DNA from: Vicugna pacos
Taxonomy: Eukaryota; Chordata; Mammalia; Artiodactyla; Camelidae
Assembly: GCF_048564905.1 (NCBI RefSeq)
Contig: NC_132989.1
Coordinates: forward strand, 15,705,257-15,769,256
Direction of reading: 5' to 3'
DNA: 64,000 nt
The notes beneath the pieces are model-generated. The model was not told the DNA's origin, searched no databases, and worked only from the letters and a program-made list of their open reading frames with translations. Every line of letters begins with the position of its first letter. Position 1 is the first letter of the stretch. Below, one piece after another: positions 1 to 11,215 of this stretch. The position numbers and the translations under genes were made by a program.

Positions 1-122
<122 letters not shown>

Positions 123-214
123 TGAGTCCAGGCTCAGGGCCGGTCCTGGAAACATCTTTTCTTCCTTAAATTGTTTTCCTCAGGAAGTCAAACCCAAATG
201 CACACGGTATGTTT

Positions 215-386
215 ATGGCATCGTGGAAAAGGACACGCGCTTTGCAGCCATCACACAGGATGCAAACACAGTGCCACCCGTCCCTTGTTAGCTGTGGGAC
301 TTTGGGCAAGTGTTTATATTTCTCTGTGCCTCGGATTCCTCACCAGTGAATGCACATGGGACACTTGGAACAGTGCCTAACAGGCG
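215..386 (+). mobile_element. MIR SINE fragment
   Basis: Degenerate MIR in sense: a head, then 'gctgtgggactttgggcaag', a cytosine-rich 'ctctgtgcctc' and a tail 'ggaacagtgcctaaca'. An ancient mammal-wide SINE. Confidence 0.6.
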
Positions 387-389
387 GGA

Positions 390-1990
390 AGGGCTCAGTC
401 ATATTGGCGATGTTACAGTCACCTGTGTGTTTCCTTAACAGCCCCATATGTGACCACAGCTGACAGTGCATAAATAGAGAGGTGGCAGTTATGCTGAGAA
501 CCATAGATCCCTCAGGTCTTCCTTATCTGAGGGCCATTGGTGGTAGAGAAGGACACAAAGTAAATAAGTCCATGGAAATCAGGGGTGTAAAATTTTACAG
601 TAAATTTTGATTGGAACCTTACCTTTAAAATGAAGTTGGAAATGATGAAACTAAGTTTATTTTCACATTTTAGTTAAGAAGCCTAGGTTATAATTGCAAC
701 TATGCGCTGAGTTTTAGAATTCACATACAACTAAAGAAATGTTGGCTTTTAGCTTAATTGTGTTGGCAGAATTGTGTAACAGCACAGTTAAACATTCTTT
801 GTTTTGTGATTGACTTTTTGGCACCCTCTTAGAAAGACTCAATTTTGTAAAAAATATACCAGAACTTGGCTGTATTACCCAAAGGCTTCTTTTCACTCTT
901 TAATATTTAACTTTTTCTCTGGTGAACCATCCTGCCATCTCTTGCTGATTTTCCCTTTTCTATCACTGGTCAAATCTGCCTGATCCTCCTTTGCTGGTGG
1001 CATGGCCTTCCGTTCTACTCTCAGACAAGCTTTTAATTGATTCCATTAAATTCTGCCTGGTTTGCAAGATATTTAGTTTCACTTTGCAACAGATTAGCAT
1101 TGCAGCATTGTATTCATAATTATGAATGACTTCTAACAGAGCAGGCATAATCACTAGTGTTGAGCAGAGAGGCAATTGTGGAGAAGCTGTTTGAATGACA
1201 ATTTTTGCTGTTCTAAACAACTAGTAACCTTGGGCACCTGATAAATCAGACCACAGATAATCAGATAATGAAATCTTTGTCTTTTTCTTTTTTCTGTCCT
1301 CCACTTTATCTCTCTATCCTTCACATCTTCCATCTCTTACAAGAATCAGGTGTCTTCCAAACCTCCCGTTGCCTTTAGTCCCAAGAAGGGAGTTTTGGAT
1401 CCTTGTAGCCTGTGAGGTAACAGGAGGCCTGGCCCTGGCCCCACCCTACTTCCATTTAGGACCCCCTAGGAGTTTGGATGGTTCTGGAGCTGATCCAGAA
1501 GGCAGGCTTGAATTAACCTTAGAGATGAGATAGTCGTATATTCGTGGTGAGGCATTGTGGGAATGCGCTTTGGGATAGTTGGCTTTTAAGGGACTGAAGC
1601 ATGAGTGGCAAGTATGTGTCAGGTTTATTGCCACCCCTCCCTCTGTGCAAGCTCAGTCTTGGATTAATCACTGTTCCCAGTGATTAATCACCTACCCCAT
1701 TGCCATCCTTTGCGCACAGCCTCCCTCTCACCTCCAGTCATCAAAAACCACTGAAATTCTAAGGGGGTGGGGGAGCCAGAGAGCAAGCCCTGGATGCTGT
1801 CAACACAGAGTGCAGAGGCCTTACCAAAGGCAGTGTGGACGATTGCTGGATTTCTTTGGTAATGGGGGCAGAAGAGAGCGGCGAAGGAGTGGGGCTGCAG
1901 TTGGTCCAAGAAGTGGCTGGAGGAAGTCGGAAGCCACGGAGCTGGGAGAGGAGTGGCCAAAACTGGATTAGGAACAGGAAACCTGGGCCT
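390..1990. other. Intronic stretch without recognised features
   Basis: No repeat family or exon is recognised apart from the inverted repeat at 1662-1689. Open frames here are short and have no support. Confidence 0.5.
1662..1689. repeat. Perfect 12-bp inverted repeat with homeodomain-type cores
   Basis: GATTAATCACTG (1662-1673), a 4-base spacer TTCC, then its exact reverse complement CAGTGATTAATC (1678-1689). The right arm and its flank read TGATTAATCA, itself a palindrome, and the left arm includes GGATTA. These resemble PBX/HNF1-like and bicoid/OTX-type binding cores. Function is unproven. Confidence 0.6.
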
Positions 1991-1994
1991 GCCA

Positions 1995-2100
1995 TGAGCT
2001 AGTGACCTGTCCTTAAACAAGTCAGTTCTCCTTTTGGTTACTCCATTTATAAGGTTAAACTGAATGAGGTGCCTTCCAGTTTTAAATGTTGAATCTAGGA
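1995..2100 (+). mobile_element. MIR/MIR3-like fragment
   Basis: Contains 'gctagtgacctgtccttaa', a CAAGTCAGTT segment and a tail 'gtgccttccagttttaaatg' typical of the MIR3 group. Strongly decayed. Confidence 0.45.
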
Positions 2101-3312
2101 CCAGCCAGCTATGCTATGTTGATGCTGGCAGTAGCCCTATTAGTACCAGAATTCCTGCAGCTTCCAAAGAATCTTGAATTTGAGGGGCATATTCTTAAAG
2201 TTGTGGGCCTTCTAAAGGGCCTTTTAGATCAGAGACCTAAGCTTTTGGGGCTTTGAAAGACTCTGCAGTAGCTTCAGAAGGTCTTGATATAATGACTGTA
2301 AATTTGATGTGGGCAGATGGTGTGTCTAGCACAGAACTTGGCATAGAGGACACATACACCACGTATTTGTGTGGTCAGCCAAGTAGTTAGTTAATTAGTT
2401 ATTTTGTCCACTAGCTCACAGCCCTGAGCTGCAGCTGATTTGGCTGTCTGAGAGGAGATTAAAACAGAGAATGAGGAAGTTTGCCCTTGGTTTCTTGCTC
2501 AGGGTTCAGGTAAGGGGAAAAAGGTGCTTGCAACTTGAAGGCAGGCTTTCTGATCTTCAGTGACAGTTACAGTTGTCAGACTACTGTTACTGGAACCTCA
2601 GATGCCCTTACCAGCAGCCTGTTTAGAACCTGCCTACAGAATATTAGCTACAGAACACAGTGGGTCTATTCTTGGAGAGTTTGCACTCACAAGGAACTAG
2701 ATACCAGATACTGAATTAAAATATTGGAGATTTCTACCCAAATCAAAAATAAGTTTTTTTTTCCTAAAGTTGTTTAAAATTCTATCATGTTTACTTATGG
2801 TAAAAAAAAAATATTAAACCAGTATTGAAGGTTATAGCTGAAAAGTAAAGATCCCCTCCCAACTTGCCTTTCCCTAAGCCTCTTCGGAAGTAACTACTTA
2901 CAGATTTTTAAATATCCATCAAGAATATTCCATACGTATGAAAGATTATATATGATATATATTCTCCATATTAAATATACATTAGGTATAAATAATATGC
3001 ACTTTTTAGTTAAATGGGATCTGATAAAATTTGTTACATGATACATTCTGCTGTTATTTGTTTTTTTCATTTAAAAATGTCACTATGAAATGATTCAAAA
3101 TTTCATCCTACTATATGAATCCTTTTGATGTATTGGGTACTGTGATGGGTAGTGAGGAATTCAATGGTTAGATGGTTAGGAGAACAATTTTCAAAAGAAC
3201 TGTCCGATAACAGAGCAGTCTACCCTATATGAGAGTGAGTGTGTCAAAATTACAAGTATTCAAGCACAGGCTGGCTACTCAGGAATCTTACAGAAGAATG
3301 TCCTGAAATGAG
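2101..3312. other. Intronic stretch without recognised features
   Basis: AT-rich toward its right end (about 2900-3120). I recognise no repeat, exon or regulatory block here. Confidence 0.4.
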
Positions 3313-6247
3313 CTCTTTATAGCAGTTTATTGAGATACAATCATATTAACATAAATTGAGTCTTGTAAGTATACAATTCAGTGATTTTTAGCATATTCAC
3401 CGAGTTTCGTAACCATCACCACTGTCTAATTTTGGAATATTTTCATAACTCCCAAAAGAAACCCTATACCCATCAGTAGTCAGTCCTCATTAATCAACCC
3501 CCACCTAGCCCTGCAACCACTATAATCTACTTTCTGTCTCTATGGATTTGCCTGTTCTGAACGTTTCATGTAAATGGAATCATACAAGATACGGCCCTTT
3601 GGGACTGGCTTCTTTGACTTAGGGTAATGTTTTCAAAGTTTATCCATGGTGTCATATATATCAGTACTTCATTCCTTTTCTTCTGAGTGATAATCTACTG
3701 AAGGATGTGTCACATTTATTTATCTAGTCGTAAGTTTATAAACACGAATTGTTTCCACTTTGTGGCTATTATGACTAATGCTGCTGTGAACATTTGTGAA
3801 TAAGTTTTTGTTTGAATATATTTTTCCGACTCTTTGAGTATGTGCCTAGGAGTGGAATTTCAGGGTCATATCGTCTCTCTATATATAAACTGCTATATAT
3901 AAACTGGGGAACTGCTAAAGTAGGTGCACAATTCTACATTCCCCTTAGCAATATTTGAGGGTTCTAATGTTTCTCACGTTCTCACCAACACTTGTTATTG
4001 TCCATCTGTTTATTTTAGCCGTCAGGTATGAAGTGACATCTCATTGTGGGTTTGATTTACTTTTTCCTAATGACTAAGATGTTGAGCTTCATTTCATGTG
4101 CTTACTGGTCATTTCTGTATCTTCTTTGAAGGAATGTCTATTTAAATCATTTGTCCAGTTTTTGATTGTGTTGTCTGTCTTTTAATTGTTGAGTTGGGAG
4201 AGTTCTGTATATATTTTGGTAAAAATCTCTTATCAGATGTATGATTTGCAAATATTTTTCCCAATCCATGTTTTCTTTTCACTTCCTTGATGGCATCTTT
4301 TGAAGCTCAAATGTTTTTAATTTTGATGAAGCTCAGTTTATCTACTTAAAAAAAATCATTGCCTAATCCAACGTCACAAAATTTACCCCTTTGCTTCCTT
4401 CTTAGACTTTTGTAGTTTTAGCTCTTACATTTGGGTCAGTCAGCCATTTTGAGTTAATTTTTGATTATGGTGCGAGGTAGGGGTCCAGTTTCATTCTTTT
4501 GTGTGAATATCCAGTTGCCCAACTACCACTTGTTAAAAAAATTATTTTTCCCCATTGAATGTCTTTTACACCCTGTTTAAAATCAATTGACCATAAATGT
4601 AAGGGTTTATTTCTGGGTGCTAAATTCTATTCTATAGATCTATATGTCTAGACGACATAGTGTGTTTATTATAGCTTCAAGGTAAGTTTTACATTGGGAG
4701 GCATGAGTCTTCCAAACTTGTTATTCTTTTTCAAGATTGTTTTGCTATTTTGGGCCTCTTGTCTTTCCATATGAAATTTTCAGTTTTTGCAAAGAAGCCA
4801 GCTGGGTTTTAATAGGGATAATGTTGAATCTGTGGATCAGTTTGGGTAGTATTGCCATCTTAACAATAGCATGCCTTCCAATTCATGAACCTGGGATGTC
4901 TTTTCATTTACATGCGTTAATCCCTTTCAACAGTGTGTTGTGGTTTTTAGAATATCACTTTTGCACTTCTCTTGCTAAATATTCTGAAGTAATTTTTGAT
5001 GCTATAGTAAATGGAATTGTCTTCTTAATTTCAGTTTCAGATTATTCACTGATAAAGTTAGAAATACAGTTGACTTTTATGTGTATTCTTTTTATTTCTA
5101 TAGTTATTTCTGTTAGTGATAATGTCCCTACTTTAGTTCCTAGTCTGTTATTTTATTCTTTTTGGTCAGAATAACCAAAGATTTGCCTCTTAAAATTTTT
5201 TTAAAGGAACCAACTTTTGATTTTATTTTCTCTATTGTTTTTCTATCCTCTGCATCATTTTCTTTCTGAATTATTATTTTTCTTTATTCTTCTGGCTTTG
5301 GGTTTACTTTGTTCTTTTTGTTCCCCCAAGTGTCTTAAGTTGGAATGTTAGGTTATTGATTTGAGATCTTTCTTCTTTTTTTAATATACGTATTTACAGC
5401 TGTAAGTTTTTCTTTGAACACTGCTTTCACTCTGTTCTCTCCAATTTTGATATGTTGTATCTTTGTGTTCATGCATCTCACAGTATTTTATAATAGCCCT
5501 TGTGATTTTTTTTGACCTCCTGGTTATATAGGAGTGTTGTTTAATTTTCACATATTTGCAAATTCCCCAAAGTTCCTTATGCTATCAGTTTCTGATTTCA
5601 TTCCATTATGGTGGGAGAACATCCTTTGTATGATTTCCTTTTGAATTTGTTGAGAAGGCCTGAATTTATTGAGAAAGTCTTAACATATGGTCTTTTCTAG
5701 GGGATGTTCCCTGGACCCTTGAGATGAATGTGTGTTCTGCCACTCATTGTAGTCTTATTATAAATGTCTGTTAGGTCTAGTTGATTCATAGTTAAAGTCT
5801 TCTATTTCTTCTTGTTCTTATGTCTAGTTGTTCTACCCATTATTAAAAGTGGGATGTTGAAATCTTCAATTATGATTGTTGCATTGTCTATTTCTCCTTT
5901 CAGTTCTGTCGGCTTTTATTTCATATATTTTGAGGCTTTATTTTTAGGTGCATTATGTTTCTAATTTTTATGTCTTCCTAACAGAATAACTCTTTTGTCA
6001 TAAACTTTTCTTCATTGTCTTTAGTGACAGGTTTGGTATTTTCATCTATAATAGTATAGTCACCCTACTTTTTTTGGAGGTTTTTTTGGGTCGTTTATCT
6101 TTTTTCCATGCTTTTTATCTATTTGTGTCTTTGAATCTAAAGTGTTGTCTCTTCTAGACAGTATATAGTTGAATCATAATTTTTGCTGTTTTCTTTTAAA
6201 AAATCCATTCTGCCTATCTCTGTCTTTTGAGTGAAGTAGTCAATTTA
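3313..6247 (-). mobile_element. Older L1 LINE, antisense, left part (3' UTR and ORF2)
   Basis: The + strand reads as the reverse complement of an L1M-type element. The 3' UTR runs about 3313-3990 ('gtaaccatcaccactgtcta', 'ctgttctgaacgtttcatg'), then the 3' part of ORF2 ('tttgattgtgttgtctgtct', 'agtattgccatcttaacaat', 'gatgaatgtgtgttctgcc'). It continues at 6599 after a younger insertion. ORF2 is full of stops and is dead. Any open frame in this stretch is an antisense by-product. Confidence 0.85.
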
Positions 6248-6333
6248 TTTATTCATTTATTTATTTATTTATATTGACATATAGTTGATTTACAGCTTTG
6301 TGTTAGTTTCTGGTGTACAGCATAGTGATTCAG

Positions 6334-6376
<43 letters not shown>

Positions 6377-6620
6377 CATATAGGAATCTTTTTCATTATA
6401 GGCTATTACAAGATATTGAATATAGTTCCCTGTGCTATCCAGTAAGACGTTGTTTATCTGTTTTATATATAGTCGTTAGTATCTGCAAATCTCAAACTCC
6501 TAATTTGTCCCTCCCCCTGCTTTCCCCTTTGGTAACCATAAGTTTGTTTTTTCTATATGAGTCTGTTTCTATTTTGTAAATAAGTTCATTTGTATCACTT
6601 TTTGAGATTCAGTCCATTTA
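6225..6620 (-). mobile_element. Younger L1 3' end nested in the older L1, with decayed TSD
   Basis: The insert is a 5'-truncated cetartiodactyl-type L1 3' UTR on the minus strand: a T-rich start (TTTATT repeats), 'gatttacagctttgtgttag', 'ttcattataggctattacaa', 'ctgtgctatccagtaagac', 'ccataagtttgttttttct'. It splits ORF2 of the older L1. The flanks 6225-6247 and 6599-6620 both read roughly TTTTGAG..AGT.C.ATTTA, the expected diverged target-site duplication of about 20 bases. Confidence 0.8.
6335..6380. repeat. (TA)n microsatellite inside the young L1
   Basis: An uninterrupted alternating AT run of about 36 bases from 6336, then TACATACATATA. It expanded from the AT-rich part of this L1 3' UTR. 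Confidence 0.9.
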
Positions 6621-6960
6621 CATTTAATGAAACTACTGGTAAGGTAGGATTTATGTATTTTGCTGTTTTTTTTTTAATGTATCGTATCTTTTGAAAATTC
6701 CTCCTCTTCCTCCTTCTTTTGTGTTAAGCAGATATTTTCTATTGTGCCACTTCAACTTCCTTGTCATTTCTTTTACTATATTTCTTTCAGCTATTTTCTT
6801 AGTGGTTACCCTGGGGGTTATAACTAATATCTTAATTTATAACAAGCTTAGGTGTTTCCTGGGCATGCACACGGTTTTGAACATGTGTGGTCTTCTAGAT
6901 TCTTGGGATTATGTTGCAGCTTTTCAAAGTCTCCTATATACATTTCATTTCCAATTTTTC
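6599..6960 (-). mobile_element. Older L1 LINE, antisense, right part (ORF2)
   Basis: Continues the ORF2 reverse complement after the nested insert: 'cagtccatttacatttaatg', then 'gtggttaccctgggggtta'. The older element resumes at the point where it was interrupted at 6247. Confidence 0.8.
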
Positions 6961-6962
6961 CT

Positions 6963-6963
6963 T

Positions 6964-7019
<56 letters not shown>
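6963..7019. repeat. (TTTA)n tetranucleotide repeat
   Basis: About 14 units of TTTA or TATT without interruption, at the right limit of recognisable L1 sequence. Confidence 0.9.
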
Positions 7020-8544
7020 TTTGTCGGCTTCTTGTTTGCTCCAAATGTTTTCACCACCTCACGCAGCAGCAGTGTTAAACAATTGCTGCTGATCTTTTGG
7101 GACAAACACCCCAGGGAAAAGAGCTGAGCGAGCTCTGAGTTAATTTAAATAAAACAAGCCTTCAGAGTGGAGGCTTTCAGGGAACTTCCAGGCAGGTAAA
7201 ATAGTGACAATTAGCTGGGATTAGAATGCTGGGGAATTCCAAACTCATCGTGCCCCTTCCAGTGGCTACTAGGCTGTTTATTTTTCCAGCTACCACAATT
7301 AAGAGACTTTTACCTTTTAAGGCTGCCACAGAGCTGGGGAGAGAAGATGCCCCTAGAGCAAGTTAAAAAGCAACAGAACTCACTATTCTTAACATGATTC
7401 AACTGTTGTTGTTCAATAACCATTCCCTGAGTAGTTGCAAGTTAATTTCCAGAGTTCTGAAAAATTTGGTTGTGGCAATTTTTTGCCAGTGTTCTCATAG
7501 CTTTTATGGGAGATTGATTTTTGGAGGTCCTTAATTTATTGTTCTGAAAGTGGATCCAGATTAGAGTTTTTTAATTCTAATATTCTGTAATTCTAAGATC
7601 TGAGATTTTTATTTGTGTAATTGGGAGGAAATAAACATCCACTTTTCCTGCTTTCCCACTAACAAGAGTGATACTAAGAGGAAGATGGGAAGTGCCCTAG
7701 GTGTAAGAGGAAACCTCTACAAACATAAGGTGGTTATCCCTTTGCGGGATGCTCATTTCATCAAGGAGAACATTGCTATAATGCTATATTTATTTAGCAT
7801 GTATAAATCACCTACTTCTACAAAGCCCTCATGAAAAAAAAAGAACAAAGACCAGCTAACAGACATAGATAAACAGGTGTTTCCATGCACCTGGAGGTGG
7901 TTACTGTAATTGAGCTGTAAGCTTCCTGGTAGCTGAGGTAAAAAGGGAAAAACCATACAAGGTTCTCACTGTCTGATTAAAGAACATAAACAAACGTATC
8001 TGTTGAAGAAAATTTTTTCCTGGCACTGATTTCTAGGAGGAACTTATTAAGTGAATTTTGATGTAATGGACACATTTTTTCAACTAAACCCCCCCCCCCC
8101 ATGGGATTTCCATTCTTACAAAGCTCAAAGCCGTAGCAGGAAAAGGCAGGAAATGTTCATGGGCGAGGTGGCAGACATCTGCAGGGGCAGGTTTGGAGGG
8201 CGAGGAACGAATGTTTTCAGCTGAGAGTTGGGAGATCTGTCAGGGAAAACTTCATGAAGGTGGTAGCATTTGAAGATGACCTTGAGGGTTAAGAAAGATT
8301 TTCAAAAGTAAAGAAGTGTAAAAGAATAGCATCTGGGGCCAAGGGAATAGCCATAGCAATGGAAAAGTGAGGACACATTTGAAAGACATTCTGTTTAACA
8401 GACCAAGTTTGGTGTTTCTCTGAGTGTATGTACTAAAGGAGAGAGAAGAATCCAGTCTGACCCCTAGGAGGGGATGGGAGGTTGGGTAGGGGTCAGTGGT
8501 TGCAGGACGAGCACAGTCAGCAACTGTAGTGAAAATGGTGTTCA
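7020..8544. other. Intronic stretch, mostly unrecognised; C12 run at 8089
   Basis: I recognise no repeat family. The one notable item is a run of 12 cytosines at 8089-8100, a possible slippage site. Confidence 0.45.
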
Positions 8545-8965
8545 TAATAGTAACAGAAGGTGTTCAGTGAGCATGCACTGATTACCAAACAATATGCAAT
8601 CTCAGGATAACCATATGAGGGAGAAAGAGTTGTAGAAATTGAGAGCTAAAGAAGCCAAGTAACTTGCACGAAGGCACACAGCAGAGATTTATACCCAGTC
8701 TGTGTCTAGAACAGGAGTCAGCAAACTTTTTAACGAACGTCAGATAGTAAATGTTCTAGGCTTTCTGTCCATGTGGTCTCTCTCACAAGTATTCCACTAT
8801 GCAGTTGTAGCGTGAAGACAACCATAAATAATGTGTAAATGAATGTGTCTGTGTTCCCCTAAGACTTTGTTTACAAAAGCAGGTGGAAGGCTGGATTTGG
8901 CTCATGGGTCATAGTTTGCCAACCCTTCGCCTAGAGTGAGTGCTCTTAACTACTCTGTATGTATT
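8545..8965 (-). mobile_element. MIR SINE split by a hAT MITE
   Basis: The left MIR part at 8545-8711 is antisense: 'gaagccaagtaacttgcacg', 'aaggcacacagcagag'. The MIR resumes at 8929 with 'agtgagtgctcttaactactc', matching the MIR head. Bases 8712-8928 are a later insertion. Confidence 0.75.
8712..8928 (+). mobile_element. hAT-Charlie MITE (MER58-like) with 8-bp TSD
   Basis: 217 bases starting CAGGAGTCAGCAAACTTTTT and ending ATAGTTTGCCAACCCTTC, imperfect terminal inverted repeats of the CAGGGGTCGGCAAAC type. The inside includes 'cagatagtaaatgttctagg' and 'agactttgtttacaaaagca'. It is flanked by GTCTAGAA (8704-8711) and GCCTAGAG (8929-8936), a decayed 8-base duplication close to the TCTAGA preference of this group. 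Non-autonomous and dead. Confidence 0.8.
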
Positions 8966-9072
8966 CTGCCGGCTCAGACAATAATTTTCACTCTCCATAA
9001 GCAACAGATGTAGATGACTATATGGTGAAACCTCTCAGAATTGTATGGATGAGAATGGCCTCATTTGTTTTC

Positions 9073-9744
9073 TGTTGTGACCCCTGCCTGCTACAGAGGG
9101 TCTAGACTGCTTATGTTGCTGGCGATTAGGTTCTTGTCGCAGAAAGAATTCAGCGACTTGGAAGTTAAGAAAGTAAAGTGAGGATTTATTAAGGGATAGA
9201 TAGTACATGCTCAGAGAGAGAGAGCAGGTGCTCGGGTGAGCAGCTGTGCTGAGTTTCTTTGGCAAGTTGGTTATATAGAGTGTCAAAATGAATGGGTGGA
9301 ATATTCATTGGGGAGGGAAGGGTTTGGGGTTGTATTCCCTGATTTCCATCCCAACTCCACTTTCCTGAGGGGGAAGAGGGATTTTTGTCCTTATTTAGTC
9401 TGGATCGGAAGTATCCTCGTTTCGGCATAATGGGTACTTCTAATCTGCAAGGCTAATTTTATTGTAATGAGGACATAATGAGCATAATGTTACATTCAGA
9501 CACTGGAGACTCCCGCCCTTTCCTACCTTTCTTTGCTTGCCTCCAGGACGCTTGTCAGCCCAAATGTGTGATTTAGTCTCAGTCTAAAGGTTCCTGATTT
9601 TCTCTGTCTGCCCAAGGACCCCCTGCAATTTACAAAATGTATGGTTTCTTGCCATTTGGCCCATACCCCTCCTTTTTTCTGTCTATTCCCGCCATTTGGC
9701 GTCTCCCTTTCTCTGCTATATCTAGCTATCTGCCTGCTCTAACA
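9073..9744 (-). mobile_element. Class I ERV LTR fossil, antisense, apparently solo
   Basis: Read on the minus strand it has gammaretrovirus-like LTR layout: a U3-like part, a TATA-type box near 9270, an AATAAA-type signal near 9186, then a U5-like end finishing in CA at 9073. No primer-binding site or coding region is seen next to it, so it is taken as a lone LTR. The outer limit is uncertain: related sequence could extend to about 10130. It is an old, broken remnant inside the SH3TC2 intron, opposite to the gene. The family name is not certain. Confidence 0.65.
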
Positions 9745-10169
9745 CTGATACCACCTGTTTTATGGCATTAGTGCAGATCCCTGACTCCTCAATTTAAGGA
9801 GGTTTTCATTACCCATACTGCCTTTCTACTCATTTGTATTCCTCCTATTTGAAAGGTTTTCTCTAGGATTTGGTGATGGGTACTAAGGAGTGGCAAGCAG
9901 ATGATGAAAACTTTGGCTCAGCCTTTAGGATTTTGCCTTGGCACACTTTGCTGTCTGTCTGTTCAATACCTTCTGAGTCTTGCTCTCTCTGTCTCCAGGG
10001 TGATAACTACAGAATCTGGTTTGATAAAGTTTTTCAGTCTCTCAGTGAGAGAGGTCTTTAGAGGGTCTTGCCTTCTGTTTCCAGGTGGCACAACACAGAC
10101 TATATGATCGGCTGTCTACAGACTGAGCTCTAGAGCTGAACCAGGTGGGGTCCACGAAAACTTTGTGGC

Positions 10170-10350
10170 CCAATTGGATCGATTCAACAAATAACTTGCT
10201 GAGTACTTCCTATGGCCCAGACACTGCTAAAAGCTGTACAGATGAGATACAGTCCCTGAGCTCACAGTGCTTGTCTTCTAGTTCAGGAAACAGACATTAT
10301 GTACATAATCACCCAAGGTATCATATAAATGGTGCTCAGTGCCATAAAGG
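10170..10350 (-). mobile_element. L2 LINE 3' fragment
   Basis: Antisense L2 tail: 'tgctgagtacttcctatggc', 'cagacactgctaaaagctgt', 'acagtccctgagctcacagt'. Matches the usual L2 3' region by pattern. Confidence 0.7.
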
Positions 10351-10409
10351 ATGTACGTGTTATTTTTTGGAAAGAAAAAAATGCCTTGTATGCAACAGGT
10401 CTTTACAAA

Positions 10410-10424
10410 ACAATGATTCTTTGC
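10410..10424. promoter_or_regulatory. Possible paired SOX site in the SH3TC2 intron
   Basis: ACAATG, a 3-base spacer, then CTTTGC: two head-to-head SOX-like half sites, the second with one mismatch to CTTTGT. SOX10 dimers use this arrangement in Schwann-cell genes. Short motifs like this arise often by chance. Confidence 0.2.
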
Positions 10425-10774
10425 ATCTCAGTACAATAGGAGCGTAGAAGTCATTATTCCTGGCTTTTATTCTTATCTTGATTCTTCTAAATCCTATGGA
10501 ACTGAAGGAGAAATGCTTCAACATTTGGTTTTCACTATAGCTGATACAACTAATCCCTAACATTTCTGGAATCCTAACCAAGGAAAGAATTTCCTTTGCT
10601 GACATGTTCTCATTTGGTCACAAGGCTAGGATATGTATCACCACCCAGCTTTTGCAAATGAGGACACTTTGTTCAAGGCTTGAGGTAGCTTATGTCCTTC
10701 AAAACTTTGAGGTTGTTAAAGTGGAGCAAAAGCCTTCACAATGCTGATTTCTAGGACAGATACTGAGCACTGCT

Positions 10775-10995
10775 TGAGGGTGTGTGTGGGACTCTGGGGT
10801 CCGATTGTCAGGGTTAGATCCTGGTTTAAGCAGGGATTATTACCTGGTCCACTTACCCTTCAAAGCCTCATTTTTCCCATTTGTAAACAGAGATAATAAT
10901 AGTACTGCTCTCTTAGCGCTGCTGTGATGATTAGAGAAGATTGTGTGTGTATATCCCCTAGCACATGCTGTTACTGTCATTGTCATTATTACAGG
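10775..10995 (+). mobile_element. MIR SINE
   Basis: Sense MIR: 'ggttagatcctggtttaagc', 'cctcatttttcccatttgta', 'agagataataatagtactgc', and the tail with 'gctgtgatgattagagaaga'. Confidence 0.75.
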
Positions 10996-11064
10996 ACAAA
11001 ACAGCAGAGAGCTTAACATGAAGCTTTAGAAGTATGCAATATGAACTTGGATAAGTTTAAAAAA

Positions 11065-11215
11065 AAACTCATTGGGTTTCTTTATTTACAAAGTGGGCTA
11101 AGAATTCTCATGGCTTTGGGTTTCTATGAGGATTAAATGAGAGAATATGTACTGAAACTTTGTATCTCAACACCTGGCACAGGGTCAGCCCCTGGTGAGT
11201 GGCAGTTCTTATTAT
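11065..11215 (+). mobile_element. MIR SINE, 3' half
   Basis: Second sense MIR right after the previous one: 'tttctttatttacaaagtgg', 'gaggattaaatgagagaata', 'aacacctggcacagggtcag'. Confidence 0.65.

Noticed and set aside
4737-5174. Plus-strand open frame of 145 codons
   Set aside because: It is the antisense of L1 ORF2. Hydrophobic look follows from the T-rich strand.
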